Assembly (NCBI GenBank): GCA_037783545.1
Contig: JBBELK010000005.1
Location: 248,001 to 312,000 of the forward strand
Length of the DNA: 64,000 nucleotides
Direction: 5' to 3'
Source: Henricia sp. BOLD:AAB3569
Taxonomy: Eukaryota; Echinodermata; Asteroidea; Spinulosida; Echinasteridae
The position numbers were made by a program, and so were the translations under genes. Positions 29,731 through 41,000 of this stretch are shown piece after piece (within the stretch, counting starts at the first letter, position 1; the number at the start of each line of letters is the position of its first letter). Below the pieces are notes generated by a model. The model did no database searches. It was not told where the DNA came from and saw only the letters and a program-made list of their open reading frames with translations.

Positions 29731-30265
29731 AGTTGCTTTTCACTGCATCCCCAACTCATGGACATTTATCCACATTTGTATCAAATTTATTCACCCCGGC
29801 AGTCCCTGGGTATAATCCCTAAAAATAATCACTCAGATTTAAGAATCTGTAGGACATTTTTTAGTGTGATATTTTACAAAAGATAGGCTGTAGCCACACC
29901 CATACCCCACCCTATGCAGGCAGTTACCTAAAATTGTAAGTTGTCACCCTTTTTTTTTTAAATGGACCCTGTACACACCCACCCTGTTCCAAGCCACCCC
30001 TTTTGTATCCACCCCCTTGCCCCTCTTCATAAAAGCACCGTTTTGAACTCTTTCTTAACCCTGTCCTAATAACGCACCCTTTCAACACCCCCCTCCCACC
30101 CCACCCCAAAAAAGCCAACTTTAAAACTGCATACTACAGATCATGTGACAATCAAAAATCCTAACATTCACTAAAAAAAAAATGCTTTGACAAATTCTTG
30201 GGTTCAGTACCAGAAAATATGATCTTTTTTTTTACAAACGTCCACAGTGAAATTAAGAACCCTCT

Positions 30266-30600
30266 TAAATAAAGGAAGGGACAACTCTGTACGCTTCATG
30301 TAAGTCAACATCTTTTGCCTTTCGGCTATCTGACTCGAGAGTAGTGCGAGTCAGGACACTTATTTTTACATACTTCACGGCGTATGGGAGTCGGGAAACA
30401 AGGGCATCAACCTTGACGTCATCCATGCAATCTTTGCATGGTTGACGTCATCATCCCTTTCAAAATTTCAAATTATGCTGACGTTAAAAACAAGATTCTC
30501 TGATTCAGGTTTATGCACCGGGCAATACATCGGTCATATTTTTGATTAAATTCGTTGATAACTTCAAACAAGTGTTGTCCCTTCCTTTAATTAAGTTCAG
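30266..30600. mobile_element. MITE with TTAAAGGAAGGGACAAC-like ends
   Basis: AAATAAAGGAAGGGACAAC at the left and GTTGTCCCTTCCTTTAATTAA at the right bound about 330 bp. GTTGACGTCAT/ATGACGTCAA pair in the interior. Confidence 0.75.
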
Positions 30601-31084
30601 AGTTTAATTACTGTTTATTCGCATACTGAGTGACGAAAGAATTGTGAACAATTTCTCTACTTTTTGATTAAAAAATAATTTTTAGCACACAGAAGCTTTA
30701 TGCAGTCATGCATAACAAAAATGTTATGTGGATATTTCGATGTCAACTTAATTAGAAACGAAATTTTCAAATTTTGATTACCGGTAAAAGTATTTTTGAA
30801 GAAAATTAATTGTTTCTTTTGTTTGCTTGTCGTTTTAGCAGTTGACCAATATACGGACTGAAAAGTTCACATAAACTAGGAAAATGCAGACTAACCAATA
30901 CAAAAAATATGCATTTTCTTAGAATGTGAGTAAAAAATACATGAAAAATGTTTCGCGTCACTGTTCATGAAAAGATTAAAATTGAAAGAACCGTCGGAAA
31001 ACGAAATGTTTCTAGAAAAAGGTTGTACAGCTATACAGAAAAGGAAATAGTTATTTCCACGTCGAAGTGTGCGCAACGCAGAAA

Positions 31085-31530
31085 GAAAAAACTAAACTTC
31101 CAGCCTGTTTACCCTCGATACCGAACTCGGGGTCGAACACCGAGCTCGGGGATCAGCTCCGGATCACAAACCGAGTGTAAACGCTCTCGGGACCAAATTG
31201 GCCCCGGATCAGCTAGACCCCAAGATTTTGGTCTCGCGTCGACGAAGGGTCGAACCCCGAGCTCGGATCAGTTTGCAGTTAGATAAGCAATTGATCTTAC
31301 TGCATCCGTTCCATAGCCGTTGCGGGGGAAAGCCCGCGAAATTTAAGCATCCTTGTACACTGTACATGCACACGTTGTTCTGTACAAGTAGACTGCAACT
31401 TTTGGCGCTGCGCTCGAGATCAAACACAGAATGTAAATGCGACACTCCGAACCTTTGCGGTTAACACTAACGCATTCTTATCAGGGGATCAATCTTGATC
31501 CCGTGCTCGGGACCAGTGTAAATTAACACA
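31085..31530. mobile_element. GAGCTCGG-type inverted-repeat element, copy 1
   Basis: Begins CCTGTTTAC and ends GACCAGTGTAAATTAACACAG. Interior GATCCCGAGCTCGG variants and CAAACCGAGTGTAAACGCTC. Fragments of the family lie at 22055-22110 and 46425-46575 (POU6 intron 3). Confidence 0.75.
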
Positions 31531-33260
31531 GCGTACGAAGTCATTTTTTTTGGCCATTAATTTGTGATGTTTCCCGCTTCGTTGAAGAACAAAAAATGGC
31601 TTGAAATTCTAAAATTGTTAGCATTGAAGCTGGCCATTTGAAATATCTTACAAATTTGTGTCCGCAACATTTTTTAAAACCAGAGCACATGAAAAAACAT
31701 TAAATGAGGCTTTAACCTCATTCCCGTAAAATCTACACTTTATCAACTACATTTCTTAACAAAGTTCTAAAAGTGACACATACAATTCGACATCTAAGCA
31801 CCAAATGCAGTAACGTGGTCGACGTTTGGATATTACCAATCCGTATTGAAACATATAATCATATGTTCAAGTCGACAACTTGTGTTTAAAAATTTCTAAA
31901 CTCTAGACTATACACGTATACAAAACAGGAAATGCGTGTGATGGAAAAATGCAACCAATTTTGCGAAGCATAGTTTGATCTCGTTTGGAATAAAAAAATT
32001 GGCGTAATTACAGAGAACATGCTGGGTACCAGCCAAATCTATCATCCATGTATAGAATATATGGAATATGGCAGGTTACCAACAAACATGGCAGCTGAGT
32101 TGCTGGTAGGCGGCAGCTAAAATTACTGCTGGGAACCAATGAAAATTGCCCTGTGAAACAATTTGCTAACTATAAAAAAAATATGGTAAAATGGCGTTAT
32201 CATTTCAATGTCTAGTTCATCGACTTGTAGCCTGCAAATGCAATTGCGCCTTTTTAAGTCACCATACCAAGTTTTTATACACATGCTTTTAAACTAGATT
32301 CTATTGTCTAACGGATTTTCACAAAACACGGTCTGACATAGCCTATGTACATTTTTGTATCTTTAAAAAAACTTTGTCATAAATACATGTACACGCTGAT
32401 TAGAATTCACAATTTTTGTAATGTCATTTGACAAAACAAACCCGACAACATGCATGTACATTTTTTTTTTGTATATGCACGAAACCCAAAAAAGTTGAAA
32501 GGTCAAATAATTTACACAAACAAAAATTTTAAAGTAGATAAAAGCGATATATTAAGGAGGAAATAAAACTATTTTTGGTAACAGGGAAATTCGAAACTAA
32601 AGTCCAAAACGAAAAAATGAAAATAATTTTTGCCTATGTTCACAATGTGTCGTAGTCCATTTAACGTTTTTTTACAAGTATTTGAACATTTGTTAAATGT
32701 GTTTCCATTTTTTAAATGTGTTGCATTTGTACTATCAGAAATGATGGGATAAATAGTAAGGGTTATGTTGTTTTTTTTCCTGGGAATTTTGAAAATGTAT
32801 TATTTTGTTTTATTTTGGCAAAGCAAAATTGTCTTCATCTTAAAGTAACCCTGTGTTTTTAAAGGTATTGCAAGCAATACCATATGCTTGAACTGTTAAA
32901 AACTATGTTTTTAAGGTTAATAATATACTTTTAAAAAGTCAAACTTTTGCTATAATTTTACAGTGGGTGAAACAGTCACGGAAAAAGGGCCACTCAAATA
33001 AATAGAACAGCATAAATATTCTAAAAGGCACAAAATAAATAACTTTGACAGATGCTCCGTCAATTTGGAAAAGTTGATAACATGCAGCTTAAAAACAAAC
33101 AGTCAGAATTTTTTAAAAATAATACTGTTTGAGCGTGTCTCAGTGAAATAGAATTAATGCAGGTTTTAATTGTTCAATAAATAGGCTTGGAATTCTTGGA
33201 CAATTGAAGCAAAGAAATGCTTTTTCTGCCCTTATGTTTTCTTTCAATTTTTAGCATTTA

Positions 33261-33843
33261 CACTACCCATCAACACCTTGAAAGTTTTAGGTTTTTTGAG
33301 AAGGAAGTATTATTTTAATTGTTTATTCATAATAAACCAAGCTATTAAAGCAAACGGAGGTGTAAGGGGTATCTGGAGAGAAAGCAGTCATCTGGAGTGC
33401 TGTCCATCACGGAATGGTCTGCCCAGTCACCTGATCTCAATCCCATTGAGCTGCTCTGGGAGGAGTTGGATCGTAAGGTCAAAAAGAAATGCCCAACCAG
33501 CCAAGAAAACCTCGAAATAGTATTTTCACTGAAACCGTATTTTCACTGAATGTTTGGAGAAACTGACAATCAGGATGCAGAGATTGTGTGTAGCTGTCAT
33601 AGCTGCTAAGGGGGGATTCTTTGATGAACATCAAGTTTAGCCGTTTCTTTTTGCATGCTCTTCAATTTGTTGATAAAGCCCACTGCTGAGGCCGAAGATG
33701 GCACTAAAATTAACATGTATATATTGCTTTTTGTTAGAATACACCTACATTTGCTTTCACAAAATTAACATTCACAAAATTATACGTTTTCTTCTCAAAA
33801 ACCTGAAACTTTCAAGGTGTTTTCAAAGTTTTGATGGGTAATG
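33261..33843 (+). mobile_element. Tc1-like transposon relic, 583 bp, TA-flanked
   Basis: Terminal inverted repeats CACTACCCATCAA...CACCTTGAAAGTTTTAGG and complement, with TA on both sides, the target duplication of Tc1/mariner elements. Only the last part of a transposase gene remains, so most of the element is deleted. Confidence 0.88.
33385..33640 (+). pseudogene. Tc1-like transposase C-terminal fragment (frameshifted)
   Basis: One frame reads WSAQSPDLNPIELLWEELDR, the conserved block around the third catalytic acidic residue of Tc1-like DDE transposases, then hits a stop after FSLKPYFH. A second frame resumes with the typical end AVIAAKGGFFDEHQV and stop. The amino-terminal DNA-binding region and first catalytic Asp are absent, so it is inactive. 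Confidence 0.88.
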
Positions 33844-33995
33844 TAGCCACACCAGATTTTGGTGTTCTAAAACGCAGTAATTTGACAAAATATTTAGATA
33901 AAATGGAGGTTTTAAGAAAATTTAAATTTACCTTATGTTTTATAATTGCAGTTGCCCGCTGTAGGATATTCAAAACCCGCCTTTCGGCAACGGCA

Positions 33996-34068
33996 AGTTT
34001 TGTCGTTTAGTGGTTAAAACATCTGTCTAGTATGCAGAAGATCGTGGGTTCGAGTCCCACCCGAGCAC
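33996..34068 (+). tRNA. tRNA-Thr(AGT)-like 73-mer, acceptor stem damaged
   Basis: D stem (GTTT/AAAC), anticodon stem (TCTGT/GCAGA) and T stem (GTGGG/CCCAC) all pair. The CTAGTAT loop gives anticodon AGT and the body resembles tRNA-Thr(AGT). The acceptor has about 5 of 7 pairs counting wobble. It could be a tRNA pseudogene or the head of a SINE whose body is the adjacent GTCACAAGTCC element. Confidence 0.45.
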
Positions 34069-34124
34069 ACTATGAGCATTCAGAGCGTGTGTCTGTAAAA
34101 GCACTCAATATATAAAAGCCGATA

Positions 34125-34300
34125 AAATCACAAGTCCGTGACAAGTCCGTCACAAGTCCAGTAACAAGAGGAAAAGGATGAACACGCTCAAAAGAATGTC
34201 TTTGTTGGAGTTCATTTGAATAGCTTGTGACTTGAATTAAGACTCGGGGACTTGTGAAGGCTTGTGAGGACTTGTGATGGACTCGACGACAACCCGATAG
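34125..34300. mobile_element. 'GTCACAAGTCC' inverted-repeat element, copy 2
   Basis: Starts about 57 bp after the tRNA-Thr-like sequence. Same core and same CACAAGTCC/GGACTTGTG flanks as the copy in the HYR gene. Confidence 0.75.
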
Positions 34301-34764
34301 AAAGAAGTTAAATGTATATTGCAATGCTTGGCAAGTTTTTGTTTAAATTCTCAAAAGAAAATAAATAAGTTAGACCCAAAATGTCGCGTAAGACTGGGAG
34401 TTAGTTTTATGTATTCGTATCAATGTCACTTTTGATGCGAACAAAATGTTAAAAGGACATAAATGGGTAGCACTATATACATAAATGGACGAAAATTGTC
34501 GTAAAAACACAATCAGTGTTTTCGTTCGTTCATTCCCCTGTAAAAATCGCAGGAAACAAATAAATAGAGAGACTTAAGAAAAAAAAGTTAAAAATATCGT
34601 ACAGTACAACTCCACTGGTGGTCCAATTGCGTGTTGCTGGGAACCAGTTATTTGCTGTGTACGTCTGGGCACTGGTCTTGCGGAATACCAGCTTGCAGTG
34701 TCCGTGGTCCCCTAGAGTAGTGTGTGATTATATATACAGAGCCTTAGCTGGCTCCCTGCTCTGT

Positions 34765-35059
34765 CTAAGCATACGTGACTTCAGTCTTGATGGTAACCGG
34801 TGGTTCACTGGTGTCCTCTTCTTGCGGGCTACCAGCATCGTTGACCGCTTTGAGTTTTTTTATGGTGTTTTTGAGCGCTTGTCGCTTGTTGCAGAACCAC
34901 ACGCGAATGACCTCGCGTTCGTAGTTGATTTCGCTGGACATGGACGTCATTTCGGCGCCGGAGGGGTGCGTGTTCTTGTCGAACTGCACGGCGAGGTACT
35001 CCAGGGCCTGGGGCGTGAACGATGTGCGTCGTTTTCGCTTCTTCGTGGGTTCGCTACTG
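34765..35059 (-). CDS. POU6: POU6 exon 9, POU homeodomain and stop
   Basis: Residues 540-637 and TAG. It starts with a Lys/Arg-rich nuclear-localisation-like run (KKRKRR), then the homeodomain with FTPQALEYL, KNTHPSGAEM and VIRVWFCNKRQALKN, and ends in an acidic, Thr-rich tail of about 27 residues. Helix 2 reads SMSSEIN where other POU6 proteins have EIAEKLN, a local divergence that keeps the fold-critical residues. No clear AATAAA was found downstream. Confidence 0.95.
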
Positions 35060-38000
35060 CTAGGTCATAACAACAGATTACAGAACAATTAAATTAATCG
35101 GAAAATAGAATTAAGTAACGACAAAGACATGCTAAAGCACTTTTCGACTTGCACTCAACAGAGCAAAACGCAAGAATGGCGTGGTGACGCTAATCGACAA
35201 TAGTACAGGCCCGTAACCAGGAGGGATCGGACGATCCCCCCCCGCGGAACAGGGAGTTCCGCTCTACAAAAAAAAAATTCATCATTTCGAATAATTGAAT
35301 TTTTCGTCGCACAATATAGCCAGTTGTTATTGTATTAAGTTTTTGTATATCACACAGTGATCATATCTGAAAGGGGGTCATCTACTTATCCATGCATTCT
35401 TCGTTATGTATGCAATGTTATGTAGAGCCGGCATTTTACTGTTTCAAAACTAGTGTCTGACGGCACTATTCGATCCCCCCCGCAAAACTCGCTGGTTACG
35501 GGCCTGTAGTATAAGGCTGAAAGCGGGAATGACGTGTTCAGAATGCTGCGCGGTGATTGGTCAGCAGGGAGCACGCTACTGCGCATGCGCAGTTAGATTA
35601 CATGTAGCATGTGCACACATTCTTTCTGACGACACAACACAGGTTTTGTGAAGTGGATGTATGTAGCTTCGAGCATGTGCAGATGCATGATACTGCGTGC
35701 CCTGGCCAGTACAGTGAACTGCTGTTCGCTGTATTGTTTCGAGCACTCGGGGTGATCAAGCAAGTGTTGTCCTATACACCAATCTGTTAACTAAGGTCTC
35801 CTTCATAGCTGGGGGGCTTCCACTGAATGAACTGCATGTTTTTTGCTGTTGCTAAAGCTGCATTTGTTTACTTCGAACAAGTTGCACGTCCTTGTAGGGT
35901 TGTGTACGCGAAGGAGGGTGCGTCGCGTGTACGCGAAGGAGGGGCGTCGCGTGCATGCGGAGGGGGTGCGTTCGTGCATGTAATGGAGGAGCACTTTTCG
36001 TTCTAACAGCAACACAAAACGCACAGCCCATGCTATGGCGGATATACAGGGAAGGAGACCTTAGTTACCGGATTGGTCTATAGCAGATGTGCATTCGGGC
36101 TGTGTGGCAGCTTTGCGAGCATTAATTCAACTAAAGGTAAAATTTTCAAAGGTCTATTGGCGTCCTCCAATGTCAAGGAAACTGTCCCTGTCAGAGGTCC
36201 CTTTGCAGCTCTTAATGAGTTGCACAAAATAATCACAAGCTTTCGGCTGCAGCACGCGCTTTCTGCCACCGTCTCTAGCGATGTATCGACATTAGAGGAG
36301 GCCAAATCGAAAGTGATAGATTTTAAAATTGATATTTTTTTTTTATTATTTTTTTCGCACCGCTTTTAAACCTCACCCTCTGATTGTTTACACAATCTGA
36401 ACTTTTGGTTTAAATACATTGGCAATTGACAAAGTTATTTAAAGATAGTATACATGATTGGTAAACTGTTACAAATAGTTTTATCCCCCTGTGTGATTGA
36501 AGATATGCATGATTAAAACCAACCTGAGCAAAAACCAGCTCCGTACTTCGTCTAACTTTTGAGAAAACAGTCAAAAAAGGGTTTGCAGTCATTTCGCCCC
36601 AAAACCACTTTCGCCCTGAACCACTTTGCCCTGAACCACGGCCTGTGCACGAAATGGTTTTAGGGCGAAGTGGCATTTGGGCGATGTAGTGTTTGGACGA
36701 AGTGATTTGGGGCGAAATGGCACTCGGGCGAAATGGTTTTGGGGCGAATTCAATTTTCGTCTCATGAGACGAAAAATAATTGTTTTACTCATTTCTCAAA
36801 GACTATAGCACTTCAGACAAAACCATTTAAGGGGAATTTTTCTACGGTCATCATGTTTATATTGTGTAAGTTAGGCATAAATCTGTGAACATTTCTGATT
36901 TTCGAGATACCAATCATGTATACTGCCTTTAAGTCTTGTGTTTGTCCCATTTCAGTGTTAGGGGCAAGGGCCAATTTCATGGCGCTGTTTAGCAGCCGAT
37001 TTTGTGCCAACGGAGGCTCCGGCTATTTCATGGAGACCGTAACAAGCTTACTCACTGCTAAACGTTCGCTAGCTTCAGAGGCAACATTTGCTGAACGCTA
37101 GTGACACAAACATGCCCGTTTCCAAGCACGCGCATGCTTAAAGGGACACACTGGCTTACTTTTTACATAATGTAGCGATCTAGCATCCTTGACAATAATT
37201 TTTCGATGGTTGTTGTGAAAAAAAAATTATCAAAATGTCACGTAATTAACTAGAAATGTTTCAAATTAACAAAAGAGACAAATGTTGGGCTATACGCTTT
37301 ACCATGCGTTTGTAAATAAAGGTGACGTTCGATATGGGTCGACAAGTATTTAACCTCGATTCCTTGTTTCCCTGACTCATCACACCTTGCATGAGCCCTC
37401 AGGTCAGCGCTGACTCGAGGAAGCAACTCGAACGCAACTTGTTGGTTTCTTTAGCGCCCTCAATAGGCCTATGCTGTTTTTTTCTTCGGACACGAAAATC
37501 TGAGAAGACACGAAAATCTGAGAGATTCTCTCGTCCATATCAACACCCAGAAACCCTTCTTATGAAATCTGTTGGCAGATTTGTGTACAAATTGGAAAAT
37601 ACGGTATGTATGGTGTTCGTAGGACATTATTTTCCAACAAGAAGAGAAACAAACCGCGAATTACAAAAAGCAATTCGCACCTCGCGCTGGTTTCTACGGG
37701 TGGAAATAAAACTTACTCCAAGACCACGTGATTTATCCGATTCAGAATCTGGTTCCGATAAATCACGTGATCTTTATTATTTTTTTTAAATGCTCAAAAA
37801 CGGCCAATTTTTGTGGTTTCTTTTCAGGTTCTCTTCAGTCTATTTCGGAAAGACTTTCAGAATCATGTATGGGTCCATTTCGAGCCCAAAATAGCCAAAC
37901 AAAGCCGGTATGTCCCTTTAAGCACACCGCAGCCGTGAAATAGTGGTAACGTTAGCACAACTTTTCTGCTACAGTAAGCACACGTTTTCAGCTAGCGCTT

Positions 38001-41000
38001 AAGCACGCCATGAAATAGACCAATCCAGTAAGCTCCGCCCATTTTGGAATTGACCAATCACAGCCTCAGGTTGAGGTAACAAAAAAGTGGATCTCCATTT
38101 TGGTTACCCGAGTCCTCAAAATGTTGTGCACAAAGCTACGGCGAAATGCAGCACGAGTGACGCACAAACACCATAAACATCATTTTTATCAGCGCAGAGG
38201 ACCCTAGCCGGTTTAAAACGGATTGTATAAGACTATCCTAACCTACTTTTAATCCCTTCATAAATGTGTTTTTGTGTAAACGGGAAAAACTCACAAAAAT
38301 TAGCTTGTCGTTTTGCTATGTTGTGCATTCACTGCATTCTAGATGTGTGTCGAGATGGTTTTGTTCGATCGCGCGTGATACGCGTATTGCAGGCGTGTTG
38401 TACGTGCACGCACACGACCGGATACTTAAGTGCACATTTTGCTTTCGAGCGTGCAGTTTCTGTGTGCGTGTGCTTGTTTCAATACGCGCTGACCAGGACG
38501 CGGACGCACGGCGCGGCCACTCGACTCTACTGCACACGTTCCTCACATGTGTGGCATGTTGCTAGGCAATTTCTAAATGGGCGGAGCTTACTGGATCGGT
38601 CTATTGGCCCCTGGTCTTCAAAAAGAAATCAAAAAGTGAAAGGGCGAAAAATACTTGTCTCCGTCCAACCTTCCAATATAGTCCGAGAGCTGACTGAGAC
38701 CGTTTTTATGTCTTTCCTCGGCTTCCTGCATCCACCGTTCCAAGACTGGTTTGATCTTCTGAGCACTCTTAGGGGTAATGTCCAACTTCTCGAACCTAAA
38801 CAAAAAGAGACAAGGTTTTAAGCCATGTCCGCATTGGACTTGTTTTTCAGGAGGTTTTAACGATGGTAAAATGGAAAATGGCTAAATTTTATTGCTGTCC
38901 GCATTTGGACTTGTTCAACACGGGAAATTTTACCAAGGCTGTGGGAGAGCATGCGCAGTGTCCCTTCGCAGTATGACCTTCACGGCCCGGACGTACGCTT
39001 CCAGAACGCTTTTACCGACTCGATGTGTCCGCATTGGACTTATCGTCTCGGGAAAAGTTACCTGGTTAATTTTCCTGGGCAGCAGTTGGCCAGGAAAAGT
39101 AACCGCTGGACTCGGGGAATAGCTACTGAGAGGAAAACTAAGGCTGTTCAAACAAAGACGAGGGTTCACAAATTATATTTCTCAGTACCATGGTTAACCG
39201 ACGGACATGCACCGCACATAAAAATTACACGGGGACTCAAAGAGGAGAGTCCGGGAGCGCTGTACCCTGGGGCTATTTCTCTGTCAGGCCATTAGATGCA
39301 AACAGCTGTTTGTTTACATTGTGTCACTGGGCCATAAGTAGGATGATTGATAGCTTCTATTATGCAGGGTACACAAATGAATGGAGCTTGGCTGGTGTTC
39401 CAGATTTCCCAGGGTCGGCTTGACTGGTGTGAACTTAACATTAAAGGGGACTATACAAGCTTCAACAGGGGGTTTGATTGGGGATCACATGGAGTTTTAA
39501 GATAGTATACATGATTGGTAAACTGTTACAAATAGTTTTATCCCCCTGTGTGATTAAAGATATATGCAAAAACCAGCTCCGTACTTCGTCTAACTTTTGA
39601 GAAAACAGTCAAAAAAGGGTTTGCAGTCATTTCGCCCCAAAACCACTTCGCCCTGAACCATTTCGACCTGAACCACGGCCTGTGCACGAAGTGGTTTTGG
39701 GGCGAAGTGGCATTTGGGCGATGTAGTGTTTGGACGATGTAGTGTTTGGACTATAGCACTTCAGACAAAACCATTTCATCATGTTTATATTGTGTAAGTT
39801 AGGCGTAAATCTGTGAACATTTCTGATTTTCGAGATTACCAATGATATATACTGCCTTTAAGAGGCACTGGCCGTAAAAGGTGGGTTTTTTCCTGCCAAA
39901 AAATGCAGTTGTACTACTACTGTAAAATTATTTACAAAAAGAGTTGTCTTATTATTATTAATTCTTTCTGATACTGAAATTAGGGATTCCGCAAAAGGGC
40001 CCGAGGCATCTACTGTAGCTTATAATCCTGAAGAAACCTGTGAAGCGAAGACGATGAAGAAATGCTCAGTTTTAGAGGTGGGAGGAAAACACAATTCTGT
40101 ATAGGGGAAAACCCTCGGAATCAAGCAGGGACTGAGAACCCAATCCACATACTGACCCGGACGGGATTCGAACCCGTGCCACAGAGGTGGAAGGCGAGGA
40201 AAGTACCACTAGGCCAAACTAAATGCTGTACACAATTCATGTATACTTTTATTAAGTTGATCACATGTTAAAAAACTTCTAACCAGAAAATTCTCCTTTT
40301 TTTTTTTCCTTGACGGAAAAATGTACCCACCTACAAATAGCCGACTGGCTGTACGCTGGCCCCTCTGTCGCACTGAGTGCCTGGCCGACTTGGGTCTGTG
40401 TCAGTCCGAGCGATAACCTCCTAATCTTAAAGGCTTTGGCAAATTCCTTGATCTCTTCCAGGTTTATCCCGTCAACCTCCGTCGTGTTCCCGAGACTGCT
40501 TACTGCTGAGGGGGCGACGATAAAATGAAGAATGGGGTTTGAGGGAAGGGGGGCGGGGGGAGGTGAGTTTGAAAAAAGTGAATATGTTTGTCAAATTAGG
40601 GGCTTTTTAGATTATCCTTATGCAAGCTTCACATGAATAGACCGTATCAAATAGCTGCCATCTTGTAGGGCAGTTTCTTTGTTCCTTGAGGACATGCATG
40701 GTTGCACATTTTGTGCTTGCATTGTTGACAAATTTAAATGTCAAAAGTTGCCCTACAAGATGGCAGCTATACGATACGGTCTATAGCATGGTTATATTGA
40801 TGTACTTCATTTCACATTGCGGTAGGAGAGAATGGCATAAAGCAACCTACTTGCTACTCCCCCTGGATGGGATGCCAGTCCATCACAGGTTTACCCCCAG
40901 CAGTTAGTTGGGTTTCCCCAACAGGTCGTTAGTTTCCATGGCATGGAGTGACTAGGAGCATTGCTACTCCCCCTGGATGGGATGCCAGTCCATCACAGGT

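Larger units (their letters stand above)
24466..33258. other. Intergenic repeat-rich region, no gene recognised
   Basis: No reading frame here resembles a known protein and no in-phase exon chain could be built. It lies between two convergent genes and holds a 110-bp minisatellite, hairpin elements, the AGTTGC-rich compound repeat, tRNA-like sequences and AT-rich filler from about 31.6 to 33.2 kb. Confidence 0.6.

Noticed and set aside
31209..31464. Frames with SARPQDFGLASTK-like phrases repeated near 31.2, 46.5 and 61.8 kb
   Set aside because: Same translation at three loci because they are copies of the GAGCTCGG repeat; not a protein family.
36078..36305. 75-codon minus-strand frame in the POU6 intron between exons 9 and 8
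   Set aside because: It reads plausibly but has no Met-proximal context, no matching phase with POU6 exons and no known motif. It may be a captured gene fragment; similarity search would decide.
38264..38821. 185-codon plus-strand frame
   Set aside because: Runs through a TIR element and antisense across POU6 exon 8; no recognisable similarity.
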